A stretch of 64,000 bases of DNA from UBA1783 sp033808805 (GCA_033808805.1 JAPXMY010000001.1:248001-312000); one strand, 5' to 3'. Positions 35,409 through 47,100 are shown, counted from the first letter of the stretch. A program made the numbers and translations. The notes: generated by a model from the sequence alone, not told the origin.

Positions 35409-36179
35409 ATGAAAAAGTTTGCTATTGTGTCAAAGAAAGATACTGTATCGATAAAAGTCGCTATGACAATTAAAAAACAACTTCAGGAAGGCGATATGCA
35501 ATATGATGATGCCAACCCAGACATAGTATGTGTTATTGGAGGAGATGGTACTTTCTTGTCAGCAATTCACAAGTATATTAATAAGCTGGATCAGATAGTA
35601 TTTACAGGCATACATACAGGAACTCTGGGTTTTTATGCTGATTATACATTAAAAGAAATGAAGGAATGTGTTAATAACATTTTGACAAAAACACCGGAGA
35701 TTGAAAAAAGATATTTACTGAAAATTGTTCTTTCCAACGGTAAGACATTTTATTCTGTAAATGAAATGAGAGTTGAAAGTTATAAAACAAAGACAATTGA
35801 TGTCTTTTTGGATGACGAAAAACTAGAAACCTTTCATGGTTTAGGTATGTGTGTGTCAACGCAGATAGGTTCGACAGGATACAATAGAGCAATATCAGGG
35901 GCAATTATTCAACCAGGCTTAAAAGTAATGCAACTTAAAGAAATAGGAGGAGTTCATCATTCTCATTTCCGTTCCCTTATCAATCCAATTGTTATGTTGG
36001 ATTCAACAAAGATTGATTTTGTCAGCGAAGATTTCAGTAACACTAAATTATGCTTTGATAGATATGATATTGATTTGGATGGAAAACTGCAGATAACATG
36101 TACACTCTCAGACAGATTTGTCCAAATTGCTCATTATAAGCCACGTAAGTGGATAAACAACTTAAAGCAGTTATTTTAA
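35409..36179 (+). CDS. nadK: NAD kinase
   Basis: 256 residues from the ATG at 35409, preceded by AGAAGGAAAG; twelve more codons are open upstream but have no ribosome site. Motifs GGDGTFLSAI, TGTLGFYADY and the NAD-binding STQIGSTGYNRAISG. It phosphorylates NAD to NADP. An extended -10 TGATACAAT lies upstream at 35374-35382. It starts the long nadK-to-rqcP gene run. Confidence 0.93.
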   Translation: MKKFAIVSKKDTVSIKVAMTIKKQLQEGDMQYDDANPDIVCVIGGDGTFLSAIHKYINKLDQIVFTGIHTGTLGFYADYTLKEMKECVNNILTKTPEIEKRYLLKIVLSNGKTFYSVNEMRVESYKTKTIDVFLDDEKLETFHGLGMCVSTQIGSTGYNRAISGAIIQPGLKVMQLKEIGGVHHSHFRSLINPIVMLDSTKIDFVSEDFSNTKLCFDRYDIDLDGKLQITCTLSDRFVQIAHYKPRKWINNLKQLF

Positions 36180-36197
36180 CGATGGGAAGGATAACTA

Positions 36198-37727
36198 ATG
36201 AACAGTAGATGGTATAGAATTATTGAATCAATTAAATTCTCATTAGGAATGTTATTTATTGGCTTTATTTTAATGAGAATAGGAAGCATAAGTACAAAAG
36301 GCGAGGTCATAAGTCTCGTCGTTTCGATGTGTGGATATAGTGGGAAGCTGATTGTAGATTTGTTTCCTTTTATTCTGTCAATCAATTATATTGGTAAAAC
36401 ACATGATGATGTCATTCCTGTAATTGCAACGATGCTGAGCTATACTTTGCTTAATGTTGTTACGATGTTTTTTGCCAAGACCTCTTTCAATGCCAATTAT
36501 TATAAAGCCGTTTTTGGGTTGTCGTATGAAACGGTGAATGCTGCAAACAATCCCGTTATTAAATCTCCTCTTAACCTGGGAATCATAGCCAGTATAATCG
36601 TAATAATAATCGTTAGATTGGCTTATAAACTTTCAAGAAAAAGATACAACTATGGAATGTTCGTGTTTATTGACAACGATATCTGGTTCTTTTTAATAAC
36701 AATTGTCTTTACTATTGTTATAGGGGCTTTAATAAGTCATGAATATGGTTATCTGGTAATGATTTTAAACAATATAATGAATTGGATATCAAATAACCAT
36801 TCCAATCCAGCGGTCATGTTTGTCTATGGACTGATCAGGCAGTTTTTAAATGCTTTGGGCATGGAAGAAATTATCACCAATAACTTTCTGTTTGGAAATC
36901 TTGGCGGAAGCTGGATTACCCCGGCAGAAGTGACAATTTTAGGTGATGTCAATATTTGGATTGAACAATATAAAACAAATGCAATATCAATTGGAACGGG
37001 AAGATATGTCAGCGCCAGTTATGTAACTAACTTGTTTGCCATCCCGTCATTAATAATAGCCTACTATCTTAACATTTCTGACAAGATAGAAAGAAATCGA
37101 TCTTTAGGATTAGTTCTATTAGGAATCGTTGCTTCATTATTTGGAGCAGCAACTTTGCCAATGGAATTGGTGTTGATGTTTACTGCGCCTGTTTTATTAG
37201 GAATACATATAATTATCACCGCTTTGATATATCTGGCTTGCGGATTAACTAATACATATTTAGGATGTGGTGCTTTTGGCAATCCAAAATTTCTTGCTAC
37301 AGGCAATATTTACGAGTTGGTAAAATATTCCAGTGATGCAAATCTGCTGCCGGCTGTAAAAAGATTGCTATTAATAGGAGTAGTCGTTTTTGTTGTTTAT
37401 CAACTAGCGGTTTTTGTTTTTTACAAACTTTTAGCCCATAATTTCTTAGAGAAAGAAAAGCAGACAATTGAAGTAAAGCAGTATATAGAAAATCTTGGTG
37501 GTATTTCAAACATAAAGAAAATAACTTCATCAGCAACCTCAATCATTGTCGTCTTATATGATAAAGAAAAAATCAATAAACAGAATATTATTGAAGGAAG
37601 AGCCTATAAAATAATAGAAAGATACTACGGGTACATAATAAGTTATGGTCCAGGAAGTGCAGCTTTGTGTAGAAAAATTAGCAAGGAAATTAAAAGCTAT
37701 CAAGATTGTTTAGAATATAAAGTTTAA
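36198..37727 (+). CDS. PTS EIIC-like membrane protein with a degenerate EIIB domain
   Basis: 509 residues. The EIIC-type part (about 1-415, ten or so membrane segments) has the glucose-family traits AVMFVYGLIRQFLNALGM and AIPSLIIAYY. The C-terminal 75 residues match an EIIB domain (IENLGGISNIKKITSSATSI), but the phosphorylated cysteine, normally within DACxTRL, is replaced in TSSATSI. Phosphotransfer by this domain is therefore not expected. It may need another IIB, act as a facilitator, or be a sensor. The location between nadK and mutS says nothing about a substrate. Confidence 0.75.
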   Translation: MNSRWYRIIESIKFSLGMLFIGFILMRIGSISTKGEVISLVVSMCGYSGKLIVDLFPFILSINYIGKTHDDVIPVIATMLSYTLLNVVTMFFAKTSFNANYYKAVFGLSYETVNAANNPVIKSPLNLGIIASIIVIIIVRLAYKLSRKRYNYGMFVFIDNDIWFFLITIVFTIVIGALISHEYGYLVMILNNIMNWISNNHSNPAVMFVYGLIRQFLNALGMEEIITNNFLFGNLGGSWITPAEVTILGDVNIWIEQYKTNAISIGTGRYVSASYVTNLFAIPSLIIAYYLNISDKIERNRSLGLVLLGIVASLFGAATLPMELVLMFTAPVLLGIHIIITALIYLACGLTNTYLGCGAFGNPKFLATGNIYELVKYSSDANLLPAVKRLLLIGVVVFVVYQLAVFVFYKLLAHNFLEKEKQTIEVKQYIENLGGISNIKKITSSATSIIVVLYDKEKINKQNIIEGRAYKIIERYYGYIISYGPGSAALCRKISKEIKSYQDCLEYKV

Positions 37728-37739
37728 AGAGGTGAAATA

Positions 37740-40265
37740 ATGACTCAATATACACCAATGATGATGCATTATTTGCAACTCAAGGAAAAATACTCTGATG
37801 CACTGGTCTTCTATCGTTTAGGAGACTTTTATGAAATGTTTTTTGAAGACGCAAAAATAGCATCTCATGAGCTAGATCTGGTTTTAACTGGAAGAAATGC
37901 TGGTACCTCAGAAAGAGTGCCGATGTGTGGAGTGCCTTATCACGCAGTTACCGGGTATATTCAAAGATTAGTAAATAAGGGATATAAGGTTGCAATTGTT
38001 GAGCAGCTGGAAGATGCTTCACAGGCAAGCGGACTGGTAAAAAGAGATGTGGTAAGGGTTGTAACTCCAGGGACAATTATGGAAGAGCTGCTTGATGAAA
38101 AAAGCAGTGTCTTTTTAGCGAGTTTAGTAGATTATGGATATGGCTATGCTTTGGCCATCTGTGAAACTACCACTGGCGAAACCAAACTGGTGTCAATAAA
38201 GCATGATGTAGCAACACTGATTCAAACACTTATAAGTAATGATATTAAAGAAGTGATAGTTGATAGTAATTTTAATAGCAGAGCTATTAACAATTTAGAT
38301 AACAACTATTTTTTAACTGTGTCTGTATGTGATGAATCAACTATAAAAGATGAGTACAGATATCTGTGTGATGAAGTAGAAGACGTTCACCTGTTAGAAG
38401 CGATTGGAAAATTAAATAATTATTTAGAGATTACTCAAAAGAGAAGTATGCCACATTTAAGAAAATTCAAAGAAATAAATGAAGATGATTTTCTAAAAAT
38501 GGACTATGCCACAATTACTAATCTTGAACTTATTCAACCATCCAGGACAGCCGGCAAATCAATTACTTTATGGTCATTCTTAGATAGGACAAGAAGTGCA
38601 TTAGGTTCAAGAACGCTCAAAAAATGGGTTTCAAAACCACTAAGAAATACGGAACTATTGAATCAACGTTTAGATTTCATTAATTACTTAAATACAAATT
38701 TCTTAATAAGGGAACATTTGAAGGAAACATTAAGCGAATTATATGATTTAGAAAGAATTGTAGCTCGAGTTGCTTATGGATCAGCAAATCCTAAAGACTG
38801 TATCCGACTAAAAAAATCTTTGGAAGTTGCTCCAGAGATACATAGCATTATAAAGGAAAGTAAGATTTACCCAGAGTTTGACGAACTTGACTTATGCGAA
38901 AATATATCTGATTTATTATCAAGGAGTTTAAATGAAGACGCACCGGTCTATGTCAGTGATGGAGGTGTTTTTAAGGATGGCTATAACGAGGAATTGGACC
39001 AATATAGAGAAATTCAAAGAAACGGTCAAAACTGGTTGGCAACTTTAGAGCAACAGGAAAAAGAAAAGACAGGTATAAAAACTTTAAAGATTGGCTATAA
39101 CAGAGTTATGGGCTACTATATCGAAATATCAAAAGGGGCTCTAAATCAGATAAAGGAAGAGTGGGGTTATCAAAGAAAACAGACTCTTACTACGGGAGAA
39201 AGATTTATTACCGACCAGCTCAAAGAGCAGGAGAACATTCTTCTGCATGCTCAGGAAAGAGCAATTAAACTGGAAAATGTTTTATTTGTTGATTTAATTA
39301 ATAAGATAAAAACTAAATTGGCAAGTATGCAGCAGCTGGCTACTGCCTTGGGAATTGTTGATGCCAACTATGCCTTAGCTGAAATCAGCAGTGGTCATGG
39401 CTATGTAAGACCGCAGTTTTCGATTGAAGGAGTAATGGATGTTAAAAATGGAAGACATCCAATACTGGATTCCTTTAAAGATATGAAGTATGTAGCTAAT
39501 GATATCTATATGGATGATACAATTAGCACATTAATTATTACTGGACCAAATATGGGTGGTAAAAGTACTTATATGAGACAGTGTCTATTAATTTCCATAA
39601 TGGCTCAGATAGGCTGTTATGTTCCGGCAAAAAGCGCTGTTGTACCAGTCTTTGATCAAATTTTTACCAGAATCGGTTCAACGGATGATATATTATCAGG
39701 CCAATCGACTTTCATGGTTGAAATGTTGGAAGCTAACAACGCTTTACAAAATGCTACAAAAGATTCTTTAATTGTGTTTGATGAAATTGGAAGAGGCACC
39801 TCAACCTATGATGGTATGGCTTTAGCCCAGGCAATGCTGGAATATATTGATGCAGCTATTGGGGCTAAAACTCTTTTCAGTACGCATTATCATGAGCTCA
39901 CTGCCTTAGAAAACAATATGGAAAGAGTAAAAAATAAGAATGTTGATGTTCATGAGGAAGATGAGAAAATTACTTTCTTATATAAGGTAAAAGATGGTAG
40001 AGCAGATCGCTCTTATGGAATTCACGTAGCTTCTTTAGCTAAGCTGCCAGAAAGTGTAATTGAAAGAGCAAAAGAACTGTTAAAGGGTTTTGAACAAAGC
40101 AAGAAACATAGAAATGATCAATCTCAGATAATAGTTATGGAGAAAATACCGGTCCATATTAAAGAAATAGAAGAGATTATGAAAAATGTTGATCCAAATA
40201 ACATGACTCCAATTGAGGCACTACAACTGTTATCAAAGATGAAAGATAAAATGGAAGGTAAGTAA
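37740..40265 (+). CDS. mutS: DNA mismatch repair protein MutS
   Basis: 841 residues. The mismatch-binding Phe-x-Glu is in RLGDFYEMFFEDA at about 26-37. The ATPase has Walker A GPNMGGKST, ST(F/M)MVEM and Walker B DEIGRGTS. It recognises mispairs. It is followed three bases later by mutL. Confidence 0.98.
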   Translation: MTQYTPMMMHYLQLKEKYSDALVFYRLGDFYEMFFEDAKIASHELDLVLTGRNAGTSERVPMCGVPYHAVTGYIQRLVNKGYKVAIVEQLEDASQASGLVKRDVVRVVTPGTIMEELLDEKSSVFLASLVDYGYGYALAICETTTGETKLVSIKHDVATLIQTLISNDIKEVIVDSNFNSRAINNLDNNYFLTVSVCDESTIKDEYRYLCDEVEDVHLLEAIGKLNNYLEITQKRSMPHLRKFKEINEDDFLKMDYATITNLELIQPSRTAGKSITLWSFLDRTRSALGSRTLKKWVSKPLRNTELLNQRLDFINYLNTNFLIREHLKETLSELYDLERIVARVAYGSANPKDCIRLKKSLEVAPEIHSIIKESKIYPEFDELDLCENISDLLSRSLNEDAPVYVSDGGVFKDGYNEELDQYREIQRNGQNWLATLEQQEKEKTGIKTLKIGYNRVMGYYIEISKGALNQIKEEWGYQRKQTLTTGERFITDQLKEQENILLHAQERAIKLENVLFVDLINKIKTKLASMQQLATALGIVDANYALAEISSGHGYVRPQFSIEGVMDVKNGRHPILDSFKDMKYVANDIYMDDTISTLIITGPNMGGKSTYMRQCLLISIMAQIGCYVPAKSAVVPVFDQIFTRIGSTDDILSGQSTFMVEMLEANNALQNATKDSLIVFDEIGRGTSTYDGMALAQAMLEYIDAAIGAKTLFSTHYHELTALENNMERVKNKNVDVHEEDEKITFLYKVKDGRADRSYGIHVASLAKLPESVIERAKELLKGFEQSKKHRNDQSQIIVMEKIPVHIKEIEEIMKNVDPNNMTPIEALQLLSKMKDKMEGK

Positions 40266-40267
40266 TT

Positions 40268-41989
40268 GTGAGTAAAATAAAAATATTAGATGAACTCTTA
40301 TCAAACATGATAGCTGCTGGAGAAGTCGTTGAAAGACCTATGGGAGTTGTAAAAGAACTTGTGGAAAATTCTATTGATGCTCAAGCTACCAGAATTGAAA
40401 TTCGTTTGATAAATGGAGGATTGGATTATATTGAAATAACCGATAACGGTTGTGGAATGGACAAAAGAGATGCCACTGCCGCTTTTAGCCGACATGCGAC
40501 AAGTAAGATAGAAGAAGTAAATGACCTTTGGCAAATAAGCACAATGGGTTTTAGAGGAGAAGCCTTACCTTCTATTGCTTCAGTGAGTAAAGTAACCTTA
40601 ATGACTAATGATAAAATTGATTCGACTCTGGTCAGGGTGGAATATGGAAAAATTATTGAAGCCAAACCATTTGGAGCACCTGAAGGAACAACTATCAAAG
40701 TGGAAGGACTTTTTTACAAAACTCCAGCCCGACTGAAACATTTAAAGAGCGCTAATGTTGAACTTAATCTGATTTTAGATCTTATTTCCAAAATGGCATT
40801 ATCTCATCCAGCAATATCTTTCGAATTATCTAATGATTCTCAAATAAGAATTCAAACCAATGGTTCAGGTTCTTTACAAGAAACAATTATGGCAATTTAT
40901 GGAGTCGGAGTTGCTAAGAAATGTATCGCGGTTGATTTTGAAGATTATGACTTTCGAGTAAGTGGATACATTGTCAATCCAGCAATTACCAGAGCCACAA
41001 GACAATATATAAATGTTTTTATCAATGGTCGAATAATAAAAAGTTATCAGATACAAAAAGCTATTATTGAAGGTTATAAGGGATATATGATGTCTGATCG
41101 CTATCCAATTGCCATAATCAATATCGATATTGATTATAAACTAGTGGATGTAAATGTTCATCCATCTAAGTGGGAGATAAGAATTTCCAAAGAAAGGCAA
41201 CTATATAAACTGATTACCAGCGGAATAAGCGAAGTTTTAAAAAAGGAAATGATTCCTGGCGATTTATTGCTTAAAAACATATCAAAGTCCCAACAGGAAA
41301 GAAAAGATAAAGAAACAGAGTTTACAAAAGAAGACAATTTATTTTCTTATCAGCAACAGCAGCCATTAACCATTGTTCAGGAAGAAATATTGGATTATCT
41401 GGAACCAGAACAAACACACAGATTTAAATATCTGGCTCAATTACATGGTAAATACATTCTGGCTGATGATGAGGAAAATCTTTATATCATAGACCAGCAT
41501 GCGGCTCAGGAAAGAGTAATGTTTGAAGAAATACAAAATCAGATAATGGAAAAAAGTATTGTAACTCAACACCTGCTTTTTCCTTTGGTTGTGGAAGTCA
41601 GTCCTGCTATTGTCAATCAGTTAGATTTAATCAATGAGCAATTAGATTGTATTAAATTGAAGTTTGAGCAGTTTTCAATGAACTCCATTGTTACTCGTGA
41701 AGTACCTTACTTTTTTGAGCAGATTGATGAAGCTCATTTTATTCAGCATCTGATCAGTGAAATAATGGAAGATAAACAAATGAGTAGAATAGATATCAGA
41801 AAAGAAAAAATAGCTTCCTTAGCCTGCCATAGTTCTGTTCGTTTTAATCAGTATCTGTCAATTGAAGAAAGTAAAACCCTGCTGGAAAGACTTTCAAAAT
41901 GCAAACAGCCATTTAACTGTCCTCACGGAAGACCAACAATGATAGCTATTAGTGAAAAGGATTTAATAAAGGAGTTTAAGCGTGCTTAA
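40268..41989 (+). CDS. mutL: DNA mismatch repair protein MutL
   Basis: 573 residues, GTG start. GHKL ATPase motifs ENSIDAQAT, DNGCGMD and GFRGEALPSIASVS. The C-terminal domain has the endonuclease metal motif DQHAAQERVMFEE, with ACHSSVRF and CPHGRPTM, so it is the nicking type found in bacteria without MutH. It overlaps miaA by 8 bases. Confidence 0.97.
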   Translation: MSKIKILDELLSNMIAAGEVVERPMGVVKELVENSIDAQATRIEIRLINGGLDYIEITDNGCGMDKRDATAAFSRHATSKIEEVNDLWQISTMGFRGEALPSIASVSKVTLMTNDKIDSTLVRVEYGKIIEAKPFGAPEGTTIKVEGLFYKTPARLKHLKSANVELNLILDLISKMALSHPAISFELSNDSQIRIQTNGSGSLQETIMAIYGVGVAKKCIAVDFEDYDFRVSGYIVNPAITRATRQYINVFINGRIIKSYQIQKAIIEGYKGYMMSDRYPIAIINIDIDYKLVDVNVHPSKWEIRISKERQLYKLITSGISEVLKKEMIPGDLLLKNISKSQQERKDKETEFTKEDNLFSYQQQQPLTIVQEEILDYLEPEQTHRFKYLAQLHGKYILADDEENLYIIDQHAAQERVMFEEIQNQIMEKSIVTQHLLFPLVVEVSPAIVNQLDLINEQLDCIKLKFEQFSMNSIVTREVPYFFEQIDEAHFIQHLISEIMEDKQMSRIDIRKEKIASLACHSSVRFNQYLSIEESKTLLERLSKCKQPFNCPHGRPTMIAISEKDLIKEFKRA

Positions 41990-42884
41990 AGTCATAGTTA
42001 TAGTAGGACCTACCGCTGTAGGGAAAACATCATTATCGGTAAAGCTAGCTAAGCGTTTTAATGGCGAAATAATCAATGGTGACAGTATTCAGGTTTATAA
42101 AGGTTTGAATATTGGCAGTGCGAAAGTAACTGAAGATGAAAAACAGGGAGTAGTTCATCACCTGATAGATTATAAACAGTTAACGGACAGGTATGATGTT
42201 GCAACTTTTCAAAAAGATGCCAGAGAGAAAATTAAGGAAATAAGCGAAAAAGGGAAAACAGCTATAGTAGTAGGAGGAACAGGACTCTATATCAAAGCCC
42301 TTCTGTATGATTATGAATTTGTAGGTAATCCTATAAATATAGATGAAAATAAATACAACGAATTTACTAATGAACAACTGCATCAAAAATTAAAAGAATT
42401 GGATAAACAATCGGCTAAAGCAATTCATCCCAATAATAGAAAAAGAATTATCAGGGCTTTAGTTATGGCTGAAAGTGGAATAAAAAAATCAGAGCAGGAA
42501 GCCAGACAATCGGGCACGATGATTTACAGAGCCAAAATTATTGGTCTTACAATGGATAGAGCAAGACTGAAAGAAAGAATCAATCAAAGAGTTGATAAGA
42601 TGATTGAAGAAGGACTGGTAGAAGAAACTAACCAACTTTTCAGTAATTATTCTTTAAAGAGTCAAGGTTTTACCGGTATCGGATATAAAGAGCTGATTCC
42701 TTATTATCTAAAGCAAAAAGATTTAGAAAGCTGTGTAGAAAATATAAAGACACATACTAGACAATTTGCGAAAAGACAGTATACCTGGTTTAATAACCAG
42801 ATGCCGGTAAGGTGGTATGATATCGAAGACAAAGATTTTCTAGATAGGATATATAGTGATGTAGAGGAGTTTTTGAATGGATAA
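41982..42884 (+). CDS. miaA: tRNA dimethylallyltransferase
   Basis: 300 residues. P-loop GPTAVGKTSLS, INGDSIQVYKGLNIGSAK and GGTGLYIKALLYD are typical. It adds a dimethylallyl group to A37 of tRNAs reading UNN codons. The mutS-mutL-miaA order is common. It overlaps the next gene by 8 bases. Confidence 0.96.
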   Translation: MLKVIVIVGPTAVGKTSLSVKLAKRFNGEIINGDSIQVYKGLNIGSAKVTEDEKQGVVHHLIDYKQLTDRYDVATFQKDAREKIKEISEKGKTAIVVGGTGLYIKALLYDYEFVGNPINIDENKYNEFTNEQLHQKLKELDKQSAKAIHPNNRKRIIRALVMAESGIKKSEQEARQSGTMIYRAKIIGLTMDRARLKERINQRVDKMIEEGLVEETNQLFSNYSLKSQGFTGIGYKELIPYYLKQKDLESCVENIKTHTRQFAKRQYTWFNNQMPVRWYDIEDKDFLDRIYSDVEEFLNG

Positions 42885-43575
42885 TAGTAGAACTGTTAAT
42901 ATGATTGGCAAGGAAAACTTCAATCTTATCCAAAGTAAAACGGTTATGGTTCTTGGTCTTGGCGGAGTTGGGGGATATGCCTGTGAGGCACTGATAAGAA
43001 GTGGAATCAAGAGACTGATTTTAGTTGATAGTGATGAAGTTGATGCTTCAAATATCAACAGACAGATAATAGCTTCTCAAGAAACAATCGGTAAAAGAAA
43101 GATTGATGTGATGAAAAAAAGGCTGTTAAGTATTAATTCTAAAGCTGAGATAATAGTTCATGATGTGTTTTTTTCTCAGGAAAATATTGATGAATTATTC
43201 AACGAAAAAATAGATTATGTTGTGGATGCCATTGACACTATCAGCAGTAAAGTAGCCCTATGGAAATATTGCCTGGGAAATAAAATTAAAGTAATCTCCT
43301 GTTTGGGAATGGCCAGAAGATTGGACCCTCAAAAAGTTTTTATCACTAAATTATCTAAAACAGAAAATGATCCTATGGCCAAGGCTTTAAGAGGGCTGGC
43401 TAGAAAAAGTGATATTTCTCTAGATATTCCTGTTGTTTTCTCCCAAGAAAAACCTTTAGAAATAAGTGAAGGCAAAAAAGAAAGCTTAGGTTCAATGATG
43501 TTTGTTCCTGCGACAGCTGGGATAATGTGTGGTTACTATATAATAAATGACATCATTGACATAAATGGTAAATAG
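42877..43575 (+). CDS. tcdA: tRNA threonylcarbamoyladenosine dehydratase (TcdA/CsdL)
   Basis: 232 residues. E1-like fold with the ATP-binding GLGGVGGYACEALIRSGI, DSDEVDASNINRQ and the Asp in VVDAIDTI. It cyclises t6A37 in tRNA to the hydantoin form. It sits beside miaA, another A37 modifier. Some ThiF-family relatives activate sulfur carriers, but the length and the MARRLDPQ segment favour TcdA. Confidence 0.9.
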   Translation: MDNSRTVNMIGKENFNLIQSKTVMVLGLGGVGGYACEALIRSGIKRLILVDSDEVDASNINRQIIASQETIGKRKIDVMKKRLLSINSKAEIIVHDVFFSQENIDELFNEKIDYVVDAIDTISSKVALWKYCLGNKIKVISCLGMARRLDPQKVFITKLSKTENDPMAKALRGLARKSDISLDIPVVFSQEKPLEISEGKKESLGSMMFVPATAGIMCGYYIINDIIDINGK

Positions 43576-43604
43576 TGTAAAATAAAACTCCGTAGGTAAA
43601 TAAA

Positions 43605-44180
43605 ATGAAGTTAATTGTAGGTTTAGGAAATCCAGGTCAGGAATATTCAAACACCAGACATAATGCTGGTTTTTTAGCATTGGACATTTTAGCTGATAAG
43701 TTGAATGTAGAGATTAACAAGAAAGCCTTCAAGTCTTTAACTGGCAAGACAATGTATAAAGGACAACAGGTTCTTTTAATGAAGCCACAAACCTATATGA
43801 ACAATTCAGGAGAAGCAATTAGAAGGGCAATCAACTATTATCAACTTGATCCTCAGGAAGATTTACTGGTAATTTATGATGATTTAGATATCAGCTATGG
43901 TCAAATCAGATTAAGAACAAAAGGATCTTCAGGAGGTCATAAGGGGATGAAAAGTATCATCTCTCATATTGCTACCCAGGAGTTTGCCAGAATAAGAATT
44001 GGAATTGAAAAGCATCCATTTATTCCAACTGCTGATTATGTACTTGGTAAAGTAGAAAAAGAAAAATTGCCAATGTTTAATTCAGCAATTGAAAAAGCAG
44101 CTTTGGCAGCAATTGATTTTATTGATTTACCTTTTGATAAAGTGATGAATATGTACAACAAAAAGGAACAGGATGATTAA
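43605..44180 (+). CDS. pth: Peptidyl-tRNA hydrolase
   Basis: 191 residues. Catalytic His is in SNTRHNAGF near residue 20; KPQTYMNNSGEA, DDLDISYGQIR and GSSGGHKGMKSI are all conserved. It recycles peptidyl-tRNA that drops off ribosomes. The pth-mfd-rqcP order matches Bacillus. It overlaps mfd by 8 bases. Confidence 0.97.
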   Translation: MKLIVGLGNPGQEYSNTRHNAGFLALDILADKLNVEINKKAFKSLTGKTMYKGQQVLLMKPQTYMNNSGEAIRRAINYYQLDPQEDLLVIYDDLDISYGQIRLRTKGSSGGHKGMKSIISHIATQEFARIRIGIEKHPFIPTADYVLGKVEKEKLPMFNSAIEKAALAAIDFIDLPFDKVMNMYNKKEQDD

Positions 44181-47100
44181 TTTTTACCAATTGTTGCAGA
44201 AAGACCCGGCAGTCTTAGCCCTTAATAAGAATATTGAAAAGATAAACGGGCTGACAGAAACAGAAGAAACATTAGTTTTAGCTGCCAGCTTTCATCAACA
44301 ACAGACAACCAAAATCGTCGTAAAAGGCAATATGTATTCAGCACAGCAACTTTATTATCGGCTATACCCCCTGCTAAAGGATGATGTGCTGCTTTTTACT
44401 ATGGAAGAATCACTAAGAGTAGAAGCGGTAGCCGCTTCCCCTAGCATGTATGGTAATCAGATGGAAGTACTGACAACTTTATGTCTGGATGAAAGCCCGA
44501 AAGTAGTAATTACTCATCCGATGGCGATAATAAGGTACTTGCCAAAAAAAGAATCATTTGAAAAATTAATATTAAATCTATCTGTCAATCAAAAATATAA
44601 TATGAATGACTTAAGAAACGATTTAATTAAAAGCGGATATAAACAAACAGCCAGAATTGATCAGCCACTGACCTTTTCATTAAGAGGTGGAGTAATTGAT
44701 GTTTTTTCTATTCAGGATGAAAAACCATTAAGAATAGAATTTTTTGATGATGAAATTGATTCAATTCGTTATTTTGATATTTCCACCCAAAGAACAATAA
44801 AACAGGTTAAAAACTGCAAAATTGTACCAGCCTCACTTTTAATCTTTGATGAGGATTTTTCGGTTTTTGAACAAAAAGTAAAGGCACAGTTAGAAAGAGA
44901 CAAAAGGAAAGCCAGAAACTTTACAACTTTAAAAGACAACGTTGAAAGAGATCTCAACTATTTGAAAAACAATATCTTTGAACATTACCTGTATCGTTAT
45001 CAGTGTTTTAAGGAAAATACAAACTCACTATTAGATTACGTAGAAAAAAAACAGGTGATCATTTCCACCGACGATGACATCAGGGCTAATCTACAGCTGA
45101 TAATTGAAGAAAATTATGAATACATAAATGAGCTATACAGCAACGATTCAGGGTTAAACTACTATAGCGTTTTTGATGATTTTGATCGAGTTGTTGAAAA
45201 ACATAATCCTTATCATATCAAAAGCAGTTTTTCCAGCATTGATTCTATCAAGTCAAAAGTAAAAATGACTTATTTTCCTCTACTTCCTTTAGACAAGGTG
45301 GTAGAAGAGATAGTTAGATTGTCTAAAAGAAATAAAGTGGTACTGTCTATTAACAATACTCAGAAAGAATTATTGGAAAGTGCCTTTGAACAGGAAGAAC
45401 TGGCACTTGATGATTTTGCAGAGTTTACTGATGTGGAGCTTTTTGAAGGGTTCAATTATGAAGACATAATGGTTTTAACAGCCAAGGAGCTTTTTGGAGT
45501 TAAAATCGTTAAAGGAAGATATGAAAGCAAATTTAAAGAGGCTATAGTCTTAGAATCATATACCGATTTAAAAATAGGAGACTATGTTGTTCATAATCAG
45601 CATGGTATTGGAAAATATGAAGGTATTGTAACCAAAGAAATTCAAAACAAACTCCGCGATTATCTTCAAATCAGATATAAAGATGATGATCTATTGTTAG
45701 TGCCACTGGAACAATTCAAGATGGTCAGAAAGTTTTTAGCTGCTGAAGGTGTGGGAGTAAAACTGAGTAAACTAGGTAGTAAGAGCTGGGAAAGAAGTAA
45801 ACAGAGAATCCAACAAGAGGTAAATGATATCGCTGAAAGGCTGGTAAATCTTTACTCTGCCAGAGAAGAAAACATTGGCCACGCCTTCAGTAAAGACGAT
45901 AAGTACAGTCATAAGTTTGAAGCTAACTTCCCATATCAATTAACAGAGGATCAACAAAAAGCTATTGTCGAGATTAAATATGATATGGAACAGCCTAGAC
46001 CGATGGACAGACTTTTATGTGGTGATGTAGGTTTTGGAAAAACAGAAGTGGCAATGGTCGCGGCTTTTAAGGCAGTTAAAGACTTAAAACAGGTAGCCTA
46101 TCTATGTCCAACAACAATCCTTTCTTTACAGCACTACAACACTTTTGTTGATAGATTTAGAGGTTTTCCAGTAAAGATTAAACTGCTAAATAGATATGTT
46201 GTTTCTTCTCAGCAAAAACAGATTATCAAGGAATTGAAAGAAGGAAAAATAGATATTTTAATTGGTACTCATCGAATTATTAGTGATGATGTAAAATTTC
46301 ATGATTTAGGTTTATTAATAATTGATGAGGAGCAGAGATTTGGAGTTCAAGCTAAAGAAAAAATCAAAGAATATAAAAAGAACATTGATGTCCTTTCTTT
46401 AAGTGCAACCCCAATTCCTAGAACGCTTCAGATGTCACTGGTTGGAGTAATGTCTTTATCTCAATTAGATACAGCGCCACAGGATAGAATGCCAATTCAA
46501 ACCTATGTGGTTGAAAAAAATGATTCACTGATAAGAGAAGTAATTTCCAGAGAGCTGGCAAGAAACGGGCAAGTATTCTATCTTTATAACAATGTCAGTA
46601 ACATCTATAATGTCGCCAGAAAAATATCAGCCATGGTACCTGATGCGACTGTGGCTGTCGGTCATGGTAAAATGAACCGAGAAGAAATTGAAGATGTCAT
46701 GTATCGCTTTATAACTAAAGAGTTTAACATCCTTATCTGTACCACTATCATTGAAACAGGAATTGATATACCAAATGTCAACACTATTATTATTGAAGAT
46801 GCTGATAATTTTGGCCTGGCTCAGCTTTATCAGATTAGAGGAAGAGTTGGCCGAAGCAACAAAATTGCCTATGCCTATCTAATGTATAGAAGCAATAAGC
46901 AGTTATCGGAAACAGCGACTAAAAGACTTCAGGCTATTAAAGAGTTTACAGAGTTGGGTTCAGGATACAAAATAGCCCTGCGAGATTTAACCATCAGGGG
47001 TGCTGGAGACCTGTTAGGGGAAAGACAGGCCGGTTTTATCAATACTATAGGGATGAGTCTGTATTTGGAAATGTTAAACAAGGCAATTAATAAACAAAAA

